Positions 39,760-49,376 of a stretch of 64,000 nucleotides of DNA are shown in pieces; the stretch's first letter is position 1, and each line of letters opens with the position of its first letter. The stretch lies in assembly GCA_947625495.1 (NCBI GenBank), contig CANQOQ010000001.1, positions 1 to 64,000 on the forward strand, in the 5' to 3' direction. Both the position numbers and the translations under genes were made by a program. Under the pieces are notes generated by a model that worked only from the letters and a program-made list of their open reading frames with translations, was not told the DNA's origin and ran no database searches. This DNA is from Candidatus Gastranaerophilales bacterium. GTDB taxonomy: Bacteria > Cyanobacteriota > Vampirovibrionia > Gastranaerophilales > Gastranaerophilaceae.

Positions 39760-41751
39760 GTGAATAAATTTTTGAAATATATATTAATATCATTAATAGT
39801 TATAACTCCGTGTATTATAACAATATTAATTTATAATGATAAAATCACCCAAAATTCTCCGGTTTATTATAAAGAAGGAGTAGAGCTATATAACAGCGGA
39901 GATTATTCAAAAGCATTTTATAAATTTTTAAAGATAAAATGGATAAGCCCTCTTTATCCCATGGCGTTATATAAACAGGCAAAAAGTGCTCAGCAGCTTG
40001 GAGATTATCAGACTGCCGTTCTTAAATATGAGCTTTTCCTTGACAAAAATCCCGATTCCGTTTTTGCAAAAACAGCTCAATATAATTTAGCTAAATGCTG
40101 CTTTTATTTAAAACAGTATGATAAAGCTAAAGAAAAATTTATTGATTTAAAGCATAGAAATGATTATAAACCCTCAAATGAAGATTTTTATCTCGGATTA
40201 ATTGAGAAAACAGAAAATAAAGAGATTGCGCTTAATTATTTCAGGAATTATTTAAAAGGTGTATTATCAGGTGAAATTGAAGATAAAAGCTCTATGATTC
40301 AAAGTGCTGATGAAATATACGCACTTGAACCAAATTTAACAGATTCTGACAAAGAACTTTTAGGCAAAGTTTATTATGTTAATCATAAATATTCCAAAGC
40401 ACTTGAATTCTTTTCTAAATTGCCTTTGGCTTCATACTGGGATTATCTTGTAATAATTAATCACAATATAGGAAATAAAGTTATAGCAAAAAAATTAATA
40501 GAAACAGGAATCGGGTTATATTCTCCCATATCGGATGAGGATAGGCTTCATAAAATTTATGATATTTATGCATCGTATCTGCCGGGGGTTAAAATCAGAA
40601 ACTGGACTCAAGTATTAAAATTCGTCCAAGCAAATTCTCTTAAAAGTGAAGATTATGTAATGTATAAACTGGCAGGCATGCTGCCTGAAGATAAGGCTTT
40701 ATTGTTATATAAAAATATTGTTGAGAAATATCCTTCATCTAACTATGCTCCTGAATCTTTATGGAATATTTTCTGGAAGGAATATAAAAATAAAAATTAC
40801 GTAAATGCTCTTAAATATGCACAAATGCATTTAAAAAATTATCCAAATGTTAATTCAACAACAAGAATGATGTTCTGGCTTTCAAAAATATATGCGCAAC
40901 TAAATAATTACACCGAATCAGAAGCAATATTAACAAAGTTAGCATCAAAATATCCCGATGATTATTACGGATTAAGAGCAGAATATATATTAAATAAAAA
41001 GACAGATTTCTGGCAGACAAATCCTTCCTGCCAAATAGTACATAAACCTCATAAAAATTTCCCCGTAAGTCTTTCTAACATAGATATGAAAGATTTAAAA
41101 CTTATAAATACAATATTTTCACTCGGTGATTATGAAATATGGCAGGATGCTGATTTTGAAAATAAAATAGTAGAAAGCTGGTTTGAACAGAAAAAAGATA
41201 AAAAATCACATTCTATAGTACTGGCAAGAGATATGATAAAAGAAATGCCAATAAAACCGCCATTTATAAGTGCCGCATATAAACTTGCGTATCCTCTGCA
41301 CTGGGCAGATGAAATTAATATTGCCGGCAAAAAGTTTCATATTGACCCTTGGCTGATTATGGCATTAGTTAGAGAAGAAAGTTGCTTTAATGAATATGCT
41401 AAAAGTCCATCCAATGCTTTGGGATTAATGCAATTAATGCCGGGGACCGCTAATTTTGTTATTTCAAAATATTCATTAAATATTCCTTCACTTGATGAAT
41501 TAACCAATCCGAGAATAAATCTTTTTCTTGGCTGTACTTATCTAAGATACTTAAGTGACAGATTCAATAACAATGAACTTTATGTTATAGCGGCATATAA
41601 CGGCGGGGAAGGCAGCGTTTATAAATGGATTAAAAACTCTAATTCTTCCGATTATGATGTTTTTGTTGAAAATATTCCGTATGAAGAAACAAAAAATTAT
41701 GTTAAAAAAATATTCAGAAGTTATCATCTATATAAAAAAATATATGAATAA
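39760..41751 (+). CDS. soluble lytic murein transglycosylase with TPR-like region (Slt70 type)
   Basis: The enzyme cleaves the glycan strand of peptidoglycan with formation of 1,6-anhydromuramic ends. The 663-aa protein has an N-terminal TM helix or uncleaved signal (about residues 5-25), a long helical superhelix with TPR-like repeats (about 30-480) and a C-terminal SLT domain (about 520-650). The catalytic Glu is in MALVREESCFNEYAKSPS (near residue 539), followed by ALGLMQLMPGTA and IAAYNGGEGSVYKW. It uses a GTG start. It ends seven bases before the convergent zinc-ribbon ATPase gene. Confidence 0.93.
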   Translation: MNKFLKYILISLIVITPCIITILIYNDKITQNSPVYYKEGVELYNSGDYSKAFYKFLKIKWISPLYPMALYKQAKSAQQLGDYQTAVLKYELFLDKNPDSVFAKTAQYNLAKCCFYLKQYDKAKEKFIDLKHRNDYKPSNEDFYLGLIEKTENKEIALNYFRNYLKGVLSGEIEDKSSMIQSADEIYALEPNLTDSDKELLGKVYYVNHKYSKALEFFSKLPLASYWDYLVIINHNIGNKVIAKKLIETGIGLYSPISDEDRLHKIYDIYASYLPGVKIRNWTQVLKFVQANSLKSEDYVMYKLAGMLPEDKALLLYKNIVEKYPSSNYAPESLWNIFWKEYKNKNYVNALKYAQMHLKNYPNVNSTTRMMFWLSKIYAQLNNYTESEAILTKLASKYPDDYYGLRAEYILNKKTDFWQTNPSCQIVHKPHKNFPVSLSNIDMKDLKLINTIFSLGDYEIWQDADFENKIVESWFEQKKDKKSHSIVLARDMIKEMPIKPPFISAAYKLAYPLHWADEINIAGKKFHIDPWLIMALVREESCFNEYAKSPSNALGLMQLMPGTANFVISKYSLNIPSLDELTNPRINLFLGCTYLRYLSDRFNNNELYVIAAYNGGEGSVYKWIKNSNSSDYDVFVENIPYEETKNYVKKIFRSYHLYKKIYE

Positions 41752-41758
41752 ATAAGAA

Positions 41759-44700
41759 TTAAACTTCAATGGCTTTTAACTGACAATAAGTTTTAAATGC
41801 CGAACGCTCCCTTGTTGTTTCATCAATCAAACATCCGATATTTAAGTCTTTTGCAATGTCGACACTCTTATTATAAACGTCATTTGTAAGTTTAACATTT
41901 TCTGAAGTATATGATTGATTTTCATTCATATATTCTTCCATATATTTGCCATAATCAAGGTATAAAATTGCGAGCTGATATTTTAAATTTTGTTGTTTTG
42001 CAAGCATAACAGCTTTTTCAAGATACATCTTAACAGCAATTAAGTCACCTTTTATCATATATATTTCAGCTAAGAATTTTTCAAAGTATATAATAAAGAA
42101 AAAGTTATTTATTTTAGGACTTTGTGCTATTTCAAGAGCTTTTGAAGCCGTACTTAATGCCTTATCAATATCAGATGAATTAATGCTTATTCTGACAATT
42201 AACGCCCAAGATAACATAGCACCTATTGCTACTTTTTCTTTTGAAAAATATGTTATTTCTTCGTTAAATATTTCCAGCGCTTTTTTTATATTGCCTTCTT
42301 CTTGCAATACATATCCCAAAATCAGCTTAACAATATTTTTTATAAAATGTTCGTTAATATTATTAGCAAAAGAGGCTATTTCAAAAAGTTCCTCTTTTAA
42401 ATCTTTAGTTTGTTTTGAAAATATCTTATTAATAACATTTATCAAATTCCATTCGGCTAAAATAGCAGGTTCCATTTGATTTGTTTCATGTTTTTCTTTC
42501 AAACCGTCAAGAATTTCCTGAGATATTTGAATGTTACCCGTCAAAGAATCGGCTAAAGCTTCAATTAGGTCTGCCTGATTTTTATAAAAATCAGATTTAA
42601 AATTATTTTTAGATAAGAACTCTTTCAAATCCTCAAGAACAATATAAGCTTCACTATTGCCTTGCAGAGCAAGAGCCTTAGCCAAAACAGTTCTGCAAAT
42701 TAATTGTGCATCAATTAAAATATTTTTTGATACGGAAGAAGCCTGATTTTTCTTGTCTTCATCTCTTTCCAAATCCGGAAGAATGTCATCTTTTATCAAG
42801 TTAATAATTTGTTCGCAATTTCCTATATTTAATAAAGCTTTTAATTTTCTTGTTTTAATAAGAGCAATATCTCTGGCACTGACTTTTGTATCACATTTGC
42901 TTAAATTAGAGATTATAGAATCAACAGCTTCAGCAGCACCAAAGAAATTTCCTGATAAATAACAACTGTTAATAAAATAACCGGAAACGTCTATTATTTT
43001 ATTAATATTTCCCGCCTTAATTTCAGCATCTAAAACATTGGATAAATATGTTACGGCTTCAGTAGGAGATTTTTGATGTAATAATTTACCAAGCTGTTCA
43101 TATATAACACAGCGAATTTCTTCAGTATTTTGAAGCTCCTGTGCTTCCAAAACTTTTAAACTTTGTTTTTGTGCAATGACAAATAAGTTAGTGTCGCCGA
43201 GTTTAGAGGTTAGTCCTGCCGTGATTTGCCATATCATGAACTCGTCCTGCTTACTTAATGCTTCTTTGCAGGAAATCAGCTTTTGAAGATTACTTGATAT
43301 TATTAACGGTTTTAAAGTTTTGTATAACCTTTGAGAATTTTCTTTAAACAGCAAATCGGCTTTTGCTTCTTGATAAATTATTTTCCATATTGATAAACTT
43401 TTAAATTCACAAGTAAAATTATCAACATAATTTATATATAATTCCCGATTTAAAAATTCAAGCATCTTTTCGGCTTTTTTAGGAGGCATTGCGGAAGATG
43501 AGCATAATATATGAGTTGCAAATCTATATCCCATAATTGCAGCCATAAACAAAACATTTTTTGCTTCGGGCGTTAATTTGTTTATTCTTTGTTTTATAAG
43601 TTCCTCCAGTGACTGTGAACTTATCTCAGGTTTATTTTCTTCATTTATACATATTTCGTTATTTTCTGCGCTAATATAATCGGAATCAAACAATAAAGCT
43701 GCTTCCTGTTCCATTCTTATTGCATTACCGTCAGCTTTTGCTAATATTTCAGATAAATAATTTTCTGGTATTACTTCTTCTATGTTTAAATCCAAAGAAG
43801 CATTTACAGCTTCTATTAGTTCATTATCATTAAACTTCTCTGTCTTTATTGTTTCAAATAAATCATAACTCTCCTGAGTTATTTCAAAATAACTTTGTAT
43901 TGATTTATCTTCCTGATACGCAATAAGCAATTTCAGTCTGTTATTAAAGAATTTTTGATTCAGAAGATGCATTATAAAATCATAAGAAGCACCATCCAGC
44001 AATTCAAAATTATCTATTGCTATTATTACATTTGAACTTACAAGAAATGATTTAATAACTTTTTCCATAACTGAAAAAAGAATATTTCTGTTATCAAGAA
44101 TATTTTCAAATTTATCTTGAACTGAAGGATATAGGACATTTAGAAATAAGTTTAATTCCTCCTGATTAAGAAATTTAAATGCGTTTACGTAATCGCTTTT
44201 TTTAAAATCCTTAATAAATGCTTCATAACTGTTAATATAAGGCGGGAATCCCATAATTCTAAGAAAAGCATCCTGAAAGAATCCGAAACTTGTAATCTGA
44301 GAAAGAGGCGTACAATTCCCGTATAAAGTAATATAATTTTCGGAATCTAATTTTTGTGAAACTTGTTTAATAACAGCTGTTTTTCCGCATCCTTCCGGTC
44401 CGTTTATAGCTATTATATGTTTTTCCAATGATTTTGTTATCGTTTGTATGGCTTTATTTACAGCTTCTTTTTGAATTTCAGCCTGATTTTTTTTTATCTT
44501 TATTGCGATATCGTTATCTTGTATATTGTCATCGGAAATTATTTCATCTTCTTCTTTTTCATTAACATCAATATCATTTGTTTTTTCAAAATCAGATGTT
44601 TCATCTTCTATATTTTCAGAATAGTCAGCTGTATCTGTGTTTTCAACAGGTTCAATAAAATCAGTTTCGCTGAGTTCTTCTTCAGAAATATATTTTAAAT

Positions 44701-45166
44701 CATCAACTTGAGCAATCTCCTGTCCATCCTCAATATTTTCCGTATAATCAACAGATTTATCCTGAGTATTTGTTTCGTCTTGCGAATCAATATTAAAAAC
44801 AGGTTCCGAATCTTCATATTCCACTGCAAAATTATTTGTATTTGTTTCTTCCTGTTGATAAATCGGATTTACAATATCTGCATTTTCTGTTTGTTCCGAA
44901 ATTATTGATGATATAGGATTAACTACCTTTATTTCCGAATCAGGAAAAGGCGTTTTACATTTTCTGCATTCTTTAGCCGAATAAATATTAGAGCTATGGC
45001 AATTAGGACAAAATTTAATAAGAACATGCCCGCAATTAGTACAAAATTTAGTGCCAAACGGATTAAGCGTTTTACACTCAGGACAGTACATATTAACTTT
45101 TATACCGCAATTTGAACATCTTATAGCGTTGTCAGGTAAAGAAGCTCCGCATTTACGACATTTCAT
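41759..45166 (-). CDS. triple zinc ribbon P-loop ATPase with TPR-like repeats
   Basis: This 1135-aa protein begins with three consecutive zinc ribbons (CxxC pairs at residues 3/6, 17/20, 28/31, 42/45, 53/56 and 67/70). A very acidic linker (about 80-235) follows. The STAND/AAA_16-type ATPase has Walker A GPEGCGKT (about 252-259) and Walker B-like NVIIAIDNFELLDG (about 380-393). The C-terminal half (about 600-1100) is helical with TPR-like repeats. This is the layout of adenylate/guanylate cyclase-associated or MalT-like signal ATPases, but no cyclase, kinase or DNA-binding domain is present. It starts two bases after the sigma factor stop, with CAGG as ribosome binding site, so it belongs to the sigma/anti-sigma operon. 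Confidence 0.85.
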   Translation of the reverse strand: MKCRKCGASLPDNAIRCSNCGIKVNMYCPECKTLNPFGTKFCTNCGHVLIKFCPNCHSSNIYSAKECRKCKTPFPDSEIKVVNPISSIISEQTENADIVNPIYQQEETNTNNFAVEYEDSEPVFNIDSQDETNTQDKSVDYTENIEDGQEIAQVDDLKYISEEELSETDFIEPVENTDTADYSENIEDETSDFEKTNDIDVNEKEEDEIISDDNIQDNDIAIKIKKNQAEIQKEAVNKAIQTITKSLEKHIIAINGPEGCGKTAVIKQVSQKLDSENYITLYGNCTPLSQITSFGFFQDAFLRIMGFPPYINSYEAFIKDFKKSDYVNAFKFLNQEELNLFLNVLYPSVQDKFENILDNRNILFSVMEKVIKSFLVSSNVIIAIDNFELLDGASYDFIMHLLNQKFFNNRLKLLIAYQEDKSIQSYFEITQESYDLFETIKTEKFNDNELIEAVNASLDLNIEEVIPENYLSEILAKADGNAIRMEQEAALLFDSDYISAENNEICINEENKPEISSQSLEELIKQRINKLTPEAKNVLFMAAIMGYRFATHILCSSSAMPPKKAEKMLEFLNRELYINYVDNFTCEFKSLSIWKIIYQEAKADLLFKENSQRLYKTLKPLIISSNLQKLISCKEALSKQDEFMIWQITAGLTSKLGDTNLFVIAQKQSLKVLEAQELQNTEEIRCVIYEQLGKLLHQKSPTEAVTYLSNVLDAEIKAGNINKIIDVSGYFINSCYLSGNFFGAAEAVDSIISNLSKCDTKVSARDIALIKTRKLKALLNIGNCEQIINLIKDDILPDLERDEDKKNQASSVSKNILIDAQLICRTVLAKALALQGNSEAYIVLEDLKEFLSKNNFKSDFYKNQADLIEALADSLTGNIQISQEILDGLKEKHETNQMEPAILAEWNLINVINKIFSKQTKDLKEELFEIASFANNINEHFIKNIVKLILGYVLQEEGNIKKALEIFNEEITYFSKEKVAIGAMLSWALIVRISINSSDIDKALSTASKALEIAQSPKINNFFFIIYFEKFLAEIYMIKGDLIAVKMYLEKAVMLAKQQNLKYQLAILYLDYGKYMEEYMNENQSYTSENVKLTNDVYNKSVDIAKDLNIGCLIDETTRERSAFKTYCQLKAIEV

Positions 45167-45168
45167 GG

Positions 45169-45762
45169 CTATACCTGACTTTTGCCGTTATCAAGAAAAT
45201 TACTTATTAATTTGGATAATTCCAAAAGTCTTTTACTAACTTCCGATTGAGATATATTCAAGTTTTCAGCTATTTCACTCTGCTTATGTCCTTCGATATA
45301 TCTTTGACAAAAAATATCCATATATAATTCGGAAGGCTTTTCTTTATGAATAATGCAAACAGCATCCGCTATTCTTTGCAGACAATCTTTTGTAATTAAA
45401 ATTTCTTCAGCACTTTCTTTCGGATCAGGGAAATCCAGAATATACTCGGGTCCAATTACATTTGGTTTATGGAAGCTGCTTTTTTTCACCGAAGAGAAAG
45501 TAAGTTCGTTGGTAGGGACATATCCTTTTGCAGTTTTTCTTACTCTGCCGGAATTTTTTAAAACTCTTAAAATAGAGGTATGTACTACTTTTGCAACATA
45601 ACTTTCTATTTTTTGAATATTTGAAGTAGCATTAAAAATCATATATGATTTTTGAAGTGCTTCTGAGCAAAAATCCTCAAATAAATCTTCATTTCCCGCA
45701 AAGTTCTTATTTGATTTAACTGTTTTTTCTATTAATGTTCTTTGTTCATCAAGTAAAAGCAC
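45169..45762 (-). CDS. sigma-70 family RNA polymerase sigma factor (small, group IV-like)
   Basis: This 197-aa protein has a sigma region 2-like N-terminal half (LFEDFCSEALQKSYMIF ... IESYVAKVVHTSILRVLKNSGRVRK, about residues 28-80), a linker and a region 4 helix-turn-helix (MDIFCQRYIEGHKQSEIAENLNISQSEVSKRLLEL, about 147-181). It uses a GTG start with a weak ribosome binding site; the stop precedes the ATPase start by two bases and the anti-sigma-like gene ends 49 bases upstream. Gene order anti-sigma, sigma, ATPase implies co-expression and autoregulation. The family match is clear for region 4 and weaker for region 2. Confidence 0.82.
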   Translation of the reverse strand: MLLLDEQRTLIEKTVKSNKNFAGNEDLFEDFCSEALQKSYMIFNATSNIQKIESYVAKVVHTSILRVLKNSGRVRKTAKGYVPTNELTFSSVKKSSFHKPNVIGPEYILDFPDPKESAEEILITKDCLQRIADAVCIIHKEKPSELYMDIFCQRYIEGHKQSEIAENLNISQSEVSKRLLELSKLISNFLDNGKSQV

Positions 45763-45811
45763 AAATGTATCTCTAGCCTCGTATAACCAACCACCAATAT
45801 AATACCATAAA

Positions 45812-48496
45812 TTACAATTTTATTGCTACAAGCAGGTAATATTTATCAGCTTTATTATCTCCCGAGCTTAAAATAAGGGTTTTTTGAGTTTCAAGTGATT
45901 CATTAATACTTTGTAACACAATGTTATCAATTTGGTTTGAACCGCTTGAGGTGTCTATCATTGACCTGATTAAAGCCCCGTTATTATCAATTGCAAGTTT
46001 AATTGAAACCGTATCATTTGAATTTGTTTCAGCGGCATTTAATAAATTTTTCTTAAGATTAAGTTTAAGCGTATTATCCAGACCTTGAAGATAAACTTTA
46101 AATTGCTTATCCGTAAAAAGATTTGGTGCGCACTGCCAATTTATACCTTTTAAACTTACATTTACTGGAGCCTGATTAAAGGCATTTGACATAACTTTAT
46201 TAACATCGCCTGTAGGTTTATCTTCTTTTGTTAAAAGTGATTTTTCGGTAAGTTTATCAGGTAAAGGTTCCTGAGAATTTGTATTTACATCTTTTTCTTG
46301 CGCTTGTGTTTGCTGTTCATTCGCTGATTGAGGCGTATTAGGGATTTCCAACCCCATAGAATCCGATTCGCTTTGTTCTTTATCGGTATTTACATTCTCC
46401 GAATTTTCTTGAGGCTGCTCAAACATATCATTGCCATTTACAGCAGGCTGGTTTTCAGGATTATTTGCCTGCAGTGTATTATTATTTGATGAATTTATAT
46501 TTTTCATACAGAAGAAAGCACCGCCTACAGCGAGCAATAAAGTTACAATGACAGAAATTATTATAAGATTTTTCTTTGAATTGTTCTTATTCTCTTCTTC
46601 TGAATCATCATCTTCATATTCTATTTCGTCATCATCATCTTCTTGTTCATTATCATCATCTTCATCATTATTATCTTCTTCTTCATATTCCGAGTTATCG
46701 TCGTCATCATACTCTTTAAATTCCTGAACTTCTTCCGTATTTTCAGAGAGATTTTCCTGAACATCATTTTGGGAATTATATTCCTGAATATCTTGATTTT
46801 CCTTAATTTCAGTATATTGTAATTCTTCTTCCGCTTCTTCATTATTATTTTCCTGATACTCCATAACTTCAGGCGGAGTTTGTGAATATAAATCAGGATT
46901 ATTTTCATCTAAAGAACTATTAACCGCTTGTGCAACCATTCCCGAAGGATAGACAATTTCCTCAGGTATACTGTTACCGTCTTTATTTTCTTCTTTTATT
47001 GTATCATCAGGTTCCTTAATATTTTCATCTTCAGGCGGGAAGTAATATTCAACCGTTCTGACATTAGATGTTTGAGTATTTTGTTCTTCAATAGTATTTT
47101 GTTCTTCAATAGTATTTGGTTCTTCTTGATTATTTTGTTCAATTATAGCTTGCTCGTTTGAGCTATCTTGTATTTGTAAAATATCATCATCATTTTGAAT
47201 GAATGTTTGAGATTCTTCCTCTGTATCCGGTAACTCCTCAATTTCAGAAAAGGCAGAACCTTCATCGGGATGCAAATTATCCAATTCAAATTCCGAATCA
47301 TCAATATTTTGAATTTCAGAATCATTTTCTCCAATATTTTCGGTATTCGTAATATACGAATAAATGGGTTCTCCGTTTTCATCATAATCTATAATTACTT
47401 TTTCTTCTTTTGAAACATTAAGTTCCTGAACCTGAGGCTCTTTTAATTCATCTGTTTCATTATCAGATTCTATAATTTTTATTTCTTCTTCAGGTTCTTT
47501 TATATTTTTTACTTCATTTACAGGTTCTTCAATTACAGGTTGTTCAATATTTTCTTTATGTTCAGGCTCTTTTTCAGCATTACTATCATCATTAAATAAC
47601 TCATCTAATATGCCGGTAACGGCAGAATCATCTTCATCTGTTCCTTGTTGAAGAGGTTCACTAACCGGTTCTTGTTCATTTTGAATTTCCGGTTGTAATT
47701 GCTCTATATTTTTCTCAGGTATTGTAATATCAGCTTCTTTATCATCAGAGTCAGTTTTTATATCACTATCTTGAGAGCCGATTATCTTCAATGTTTGATC
47801 GGACATTAATTCAGGGAATCTGCTGATGTTTTTATTAACCATTTCAAATCCGCTGTAACAACAAAATTCATTTCTGCATTCCGAGCATTCAAATAAATGT
47901 TTTAATATTTTGTTTTTTACTGATTTATCCAGTTCATTATCCAACAAGCCGAGATATGATTCTCTAAATAATTCATGATCAGTATCGGCAAAATTTTCCT
48001 TCTTTTTATGAGCCACATAAGTCAAAAATTCGGCATAATTCATTAAATTTGTATTTGAAACACAATAATAATGGTAATCAAAAGCTTCTTTTTTCATTGT
48101 TTTAGTATCAGCGAAGCCCAGCAAATCAGCAGTTTTTAATTCTTTATCTATCTTAATAACCGCATAAAAATCAGGTACTATATCATTATCATAATGACAT
48201 TTCGGAACTAAAAAACCATCCCCTTCAGTTATAACTCTAACATCCAAATGCCAATTATTAACGTATAAATCGGATATTTCATATTGTTCATTCAAAACGG
48301 GATTTTTAAATATCGTCATTTGAATTTGAATTTCATTGTCTGTTTTTTCAAGAATATTTGTCAGTGCATATAATGCCGTTATTGATGCATATGCCCTTTT
48401 TCTTTGAAATTCATCGGTTAAAAGTGAAGAATAGACTTTCGCATAATTATTTGATTTTTCATCTATTTCCAGTTCTATAATACTTGAATTTGCCAT
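45812..48496 (-). CDS. transmembrane anti-sigma-like protein: DUF1822-like, ZAS zinc finger, acidic linker, TM, TonB-like C-domain
   Basis: The 894-aa protein has several parts in order. Residues 1-150 resemble the cyanobacterial DUF1822 domain (AYASITALYALTNIL ... ISDLYVNNWHLDVRVI ... VPDFYAVIKIDK...LLGF). Residues about 180-215 are a zinc anti-sigma motif with the exact HxxxCxxC (LKHLFECSECRNEF). A very long Glu/Asp/Asn/Gln-rich linker (about 230-635) has short repeats such as NTIEEQ. One TM helix (about 641-664) follows, then an Asn/Gln-rich stretch and a C-terminal domain (about 780-894) whose 'VSIKLAIDNNGALIRSMIDTSSGSNQIDNIVLQSI' pattern is TonB/TolA C-terminal-like. The zinc finger would hold the sigma factor in the cytoplasm while the C-domain senses the periplasm. 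GGAGAGAG precedes the start. Confidence 0.82.
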   Translation of the reverse strand: MANSSIIELEIDEKSNNYAKVYSSLLTDEFQRKRAYASITALYALTNILEKTDNEIQIQMTIFKNPVLNEQYEISDLYVNNWHLDVRVITEGDGFLVPKCHYDNDIVPDFYAVIKIDKELKTADLLGFADTKTMKKEAFDYHYYCVSNTNLMNYAEFLTYVAHKKKENFADTDHELFRESYLGLLDNELDKSVKNKILKHLFECSECRNEFCCYSGFEMVNKNISRFPELMSDQTLKIIGSQDSDIKTDSDDKEADITIPEKNIEQLQPEIQNEQEPVSEPLQQGTDEDDSAVTGILDELFNDDSNAEKEPEHKENIEQPVIEEPVNEVKNIKEPEEEIKIIESDNETDELKEPQVQELNVSKEEKVIIDYDENGEPIYSYITNTENIGENDSEIQNIDDSEFELDNLHPDEGSAFSEIEELPDTEEESQTFIQNDDDILQIQDSSNEQAIIEQNNQEEPNTIEEQNTIEEQNTQTSNVRTVEYYFPPEDENIKEPDDTIKEENKDGNSIPEEIVYPSGMVAQAVNSSLDENNPDLYSQTPPEVMEYQENNNEEAEEELQYTEIKENQDIQEYNSQNDVQENLSENTEEVQEFKEYDDDDNSEYEEEDNNDEDDDNEQEDDDDEIEYEDDDSEEENKNNSKKNLIIISVIVTLLLAVGGAFFCMKNINSSNNNTLQANNPENQPAVNGNDMFEQPQENSENVNTDKEQSESDSMGLEIPNTPQSANEQQTQAQEKDVNTNSQEPLPDKLTEKSLLTKEDKPTGDVNKVMSNAFNQAPVNVSLKGINWQCAPNLFTDKQFKVYLQGLDNTLKLNLKKNLLNAAETNSNDTVSIKLAIDNNGALIRSMIDTSSGSNQIDNIVLQSINESLETQKTLILSSGDNKADKYYLLVAIKL

Positions 48497-48720
48497 GTTA
48501 TACTCTCTCCAAAACTGTTCTGATACTTATTCCGTCGTTACAACTTACGCTTACTAAGTGTATATTGCAAAAAACAACCGGTCTTATTTATATTGATGAC
48601 ATATATTAAAAAATTATTCCAAAAATGATATAATTATTAAGAAACGTAAAGAATAATTTTATTTATAAACAATTTTTAGTATTCACAAGTTTTGTAAAGA
48701 TACAGAAATAGGAGGTAAGT

Positions 48721-49176
48721 ATGATTAGTCCGATAAGTTTTAGAGCAGTACAACAACCGGCAGGAAATTTTAAAGATTTAGTAAACAAACCGCAAACCTA
48801 TGCATCAGGCTCAAAACCTCAAGCAGCCGCACCAGTCAGCGGTAAAACAAAAAAAGGCGGTAAGCTTAAAAAGATATTAATAGGTGTAGGAATTGCAGCA
48901 GGATGTGCAGCAGCTTTAGGTTTACTGGCAACTAAAGGACAAAATTTATTGCAACCCGGGGAAAATGCTATACTTAACGGAATAAAATCAGTTATTAGGA
49001 CAGTAGGCGGCGCTATTGCAAATGTATTCTCTTCAATTAAAAATCATTTTACTCCTGAAAACCTTGATGATCTTGCCGATGATTTTGATGATTTCGCAGA
49101 TGACTATATTGATGATGCAATAGATACAGTTCAAAACATGGCAGAAAAAGTAACTGAAACTGCACAAAACTTATAA
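48721..49176 (+). CDS. small 'ISFRA' membrane protein
   Basis: I do not recognise this 151-aa protein. It begins MISPISFRAVQQPAG, with the F(K/R)(G/A) motif found in the other lineage-type proteins here. A Gly/Ala-rich hydrophobic helix (about residues 50-70, LIGVGIAAGCAAALGLLA) follows a Lys-rich stretch, and the C-terminus is strongly acidic (NLDDLADDFDDFADDYIDDAI). The ribosome binding site AGGAGGT is the best in the window, suggesting high expression. TATAAT at 48629-48634 may be its promoter, leaving an 80-base leader. It has its own terminator. Confidence 0.75.
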   Translation: MISPISFRAVQQPAGNFKDLVNKPQTYASGSKPQAAAPVSGKTKKGGKLKKILIGVGIAAGCAAALGLLATKGQNLLQPGENAILNGIKSVIRTVGGAIANVFSSIKNHFTPENLDDLADDFDDFADDYIDDAIDTVQNMAEKVTETAQNL

Positions 49177-49195
49177 TCGAATTTTTTATAAAGTT

Positions 49196-49225
49196 AAAAA
49201 CAGGAACAAAATTGTTCCTGTTTTT
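49196..49225 (+). terminator. intrinsic terminator after the ISFRA gene
   Basis: A 14-bp perfect stem (AAAAACAGGAACAA with its inverse) has a very short apex and ends in TTTTT. It begins 20 bases after the stop codon. Confidence 0.88.
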
Positions 49226-49376
49226 AATTTTGTAACAATATAAAAATATTTGAGTTACAAAAGCAGTATTTATTATAGAATTAGAATGTAACAATTTATT
49301 AAACAAAAAAATGAAAAATGGCAAATTATATGTTTAGAGTTGTTATATGAACAGAGTAGATTTAGGAGCGAAACTA

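Noticed and set aside
44444-44908. Plus-strand hydrophobic reading frames opposite the zinc ribbon ATPase
   Set aside because: They mirror the acidic linker on the other strand (Glu/Asp codons read as Phe/Ile/Ser), with no ribosome binding site.
46580-47710. Repetitive acidic tract as a DNA repeat array or CRISPR-like element
   Set aside because: The repetition follows codons for Glu/Asp/Asn/Gln in one continuous frame; it is protein low complexity, with no regular spacers.
49347-49376. Longer form of the MKVNPV protein starting at 49347
   Set aside because: There is no ribosome binding site at 49347, whereas AGGAG precedes 49377 and the shorter product matches the shared MKxN start.
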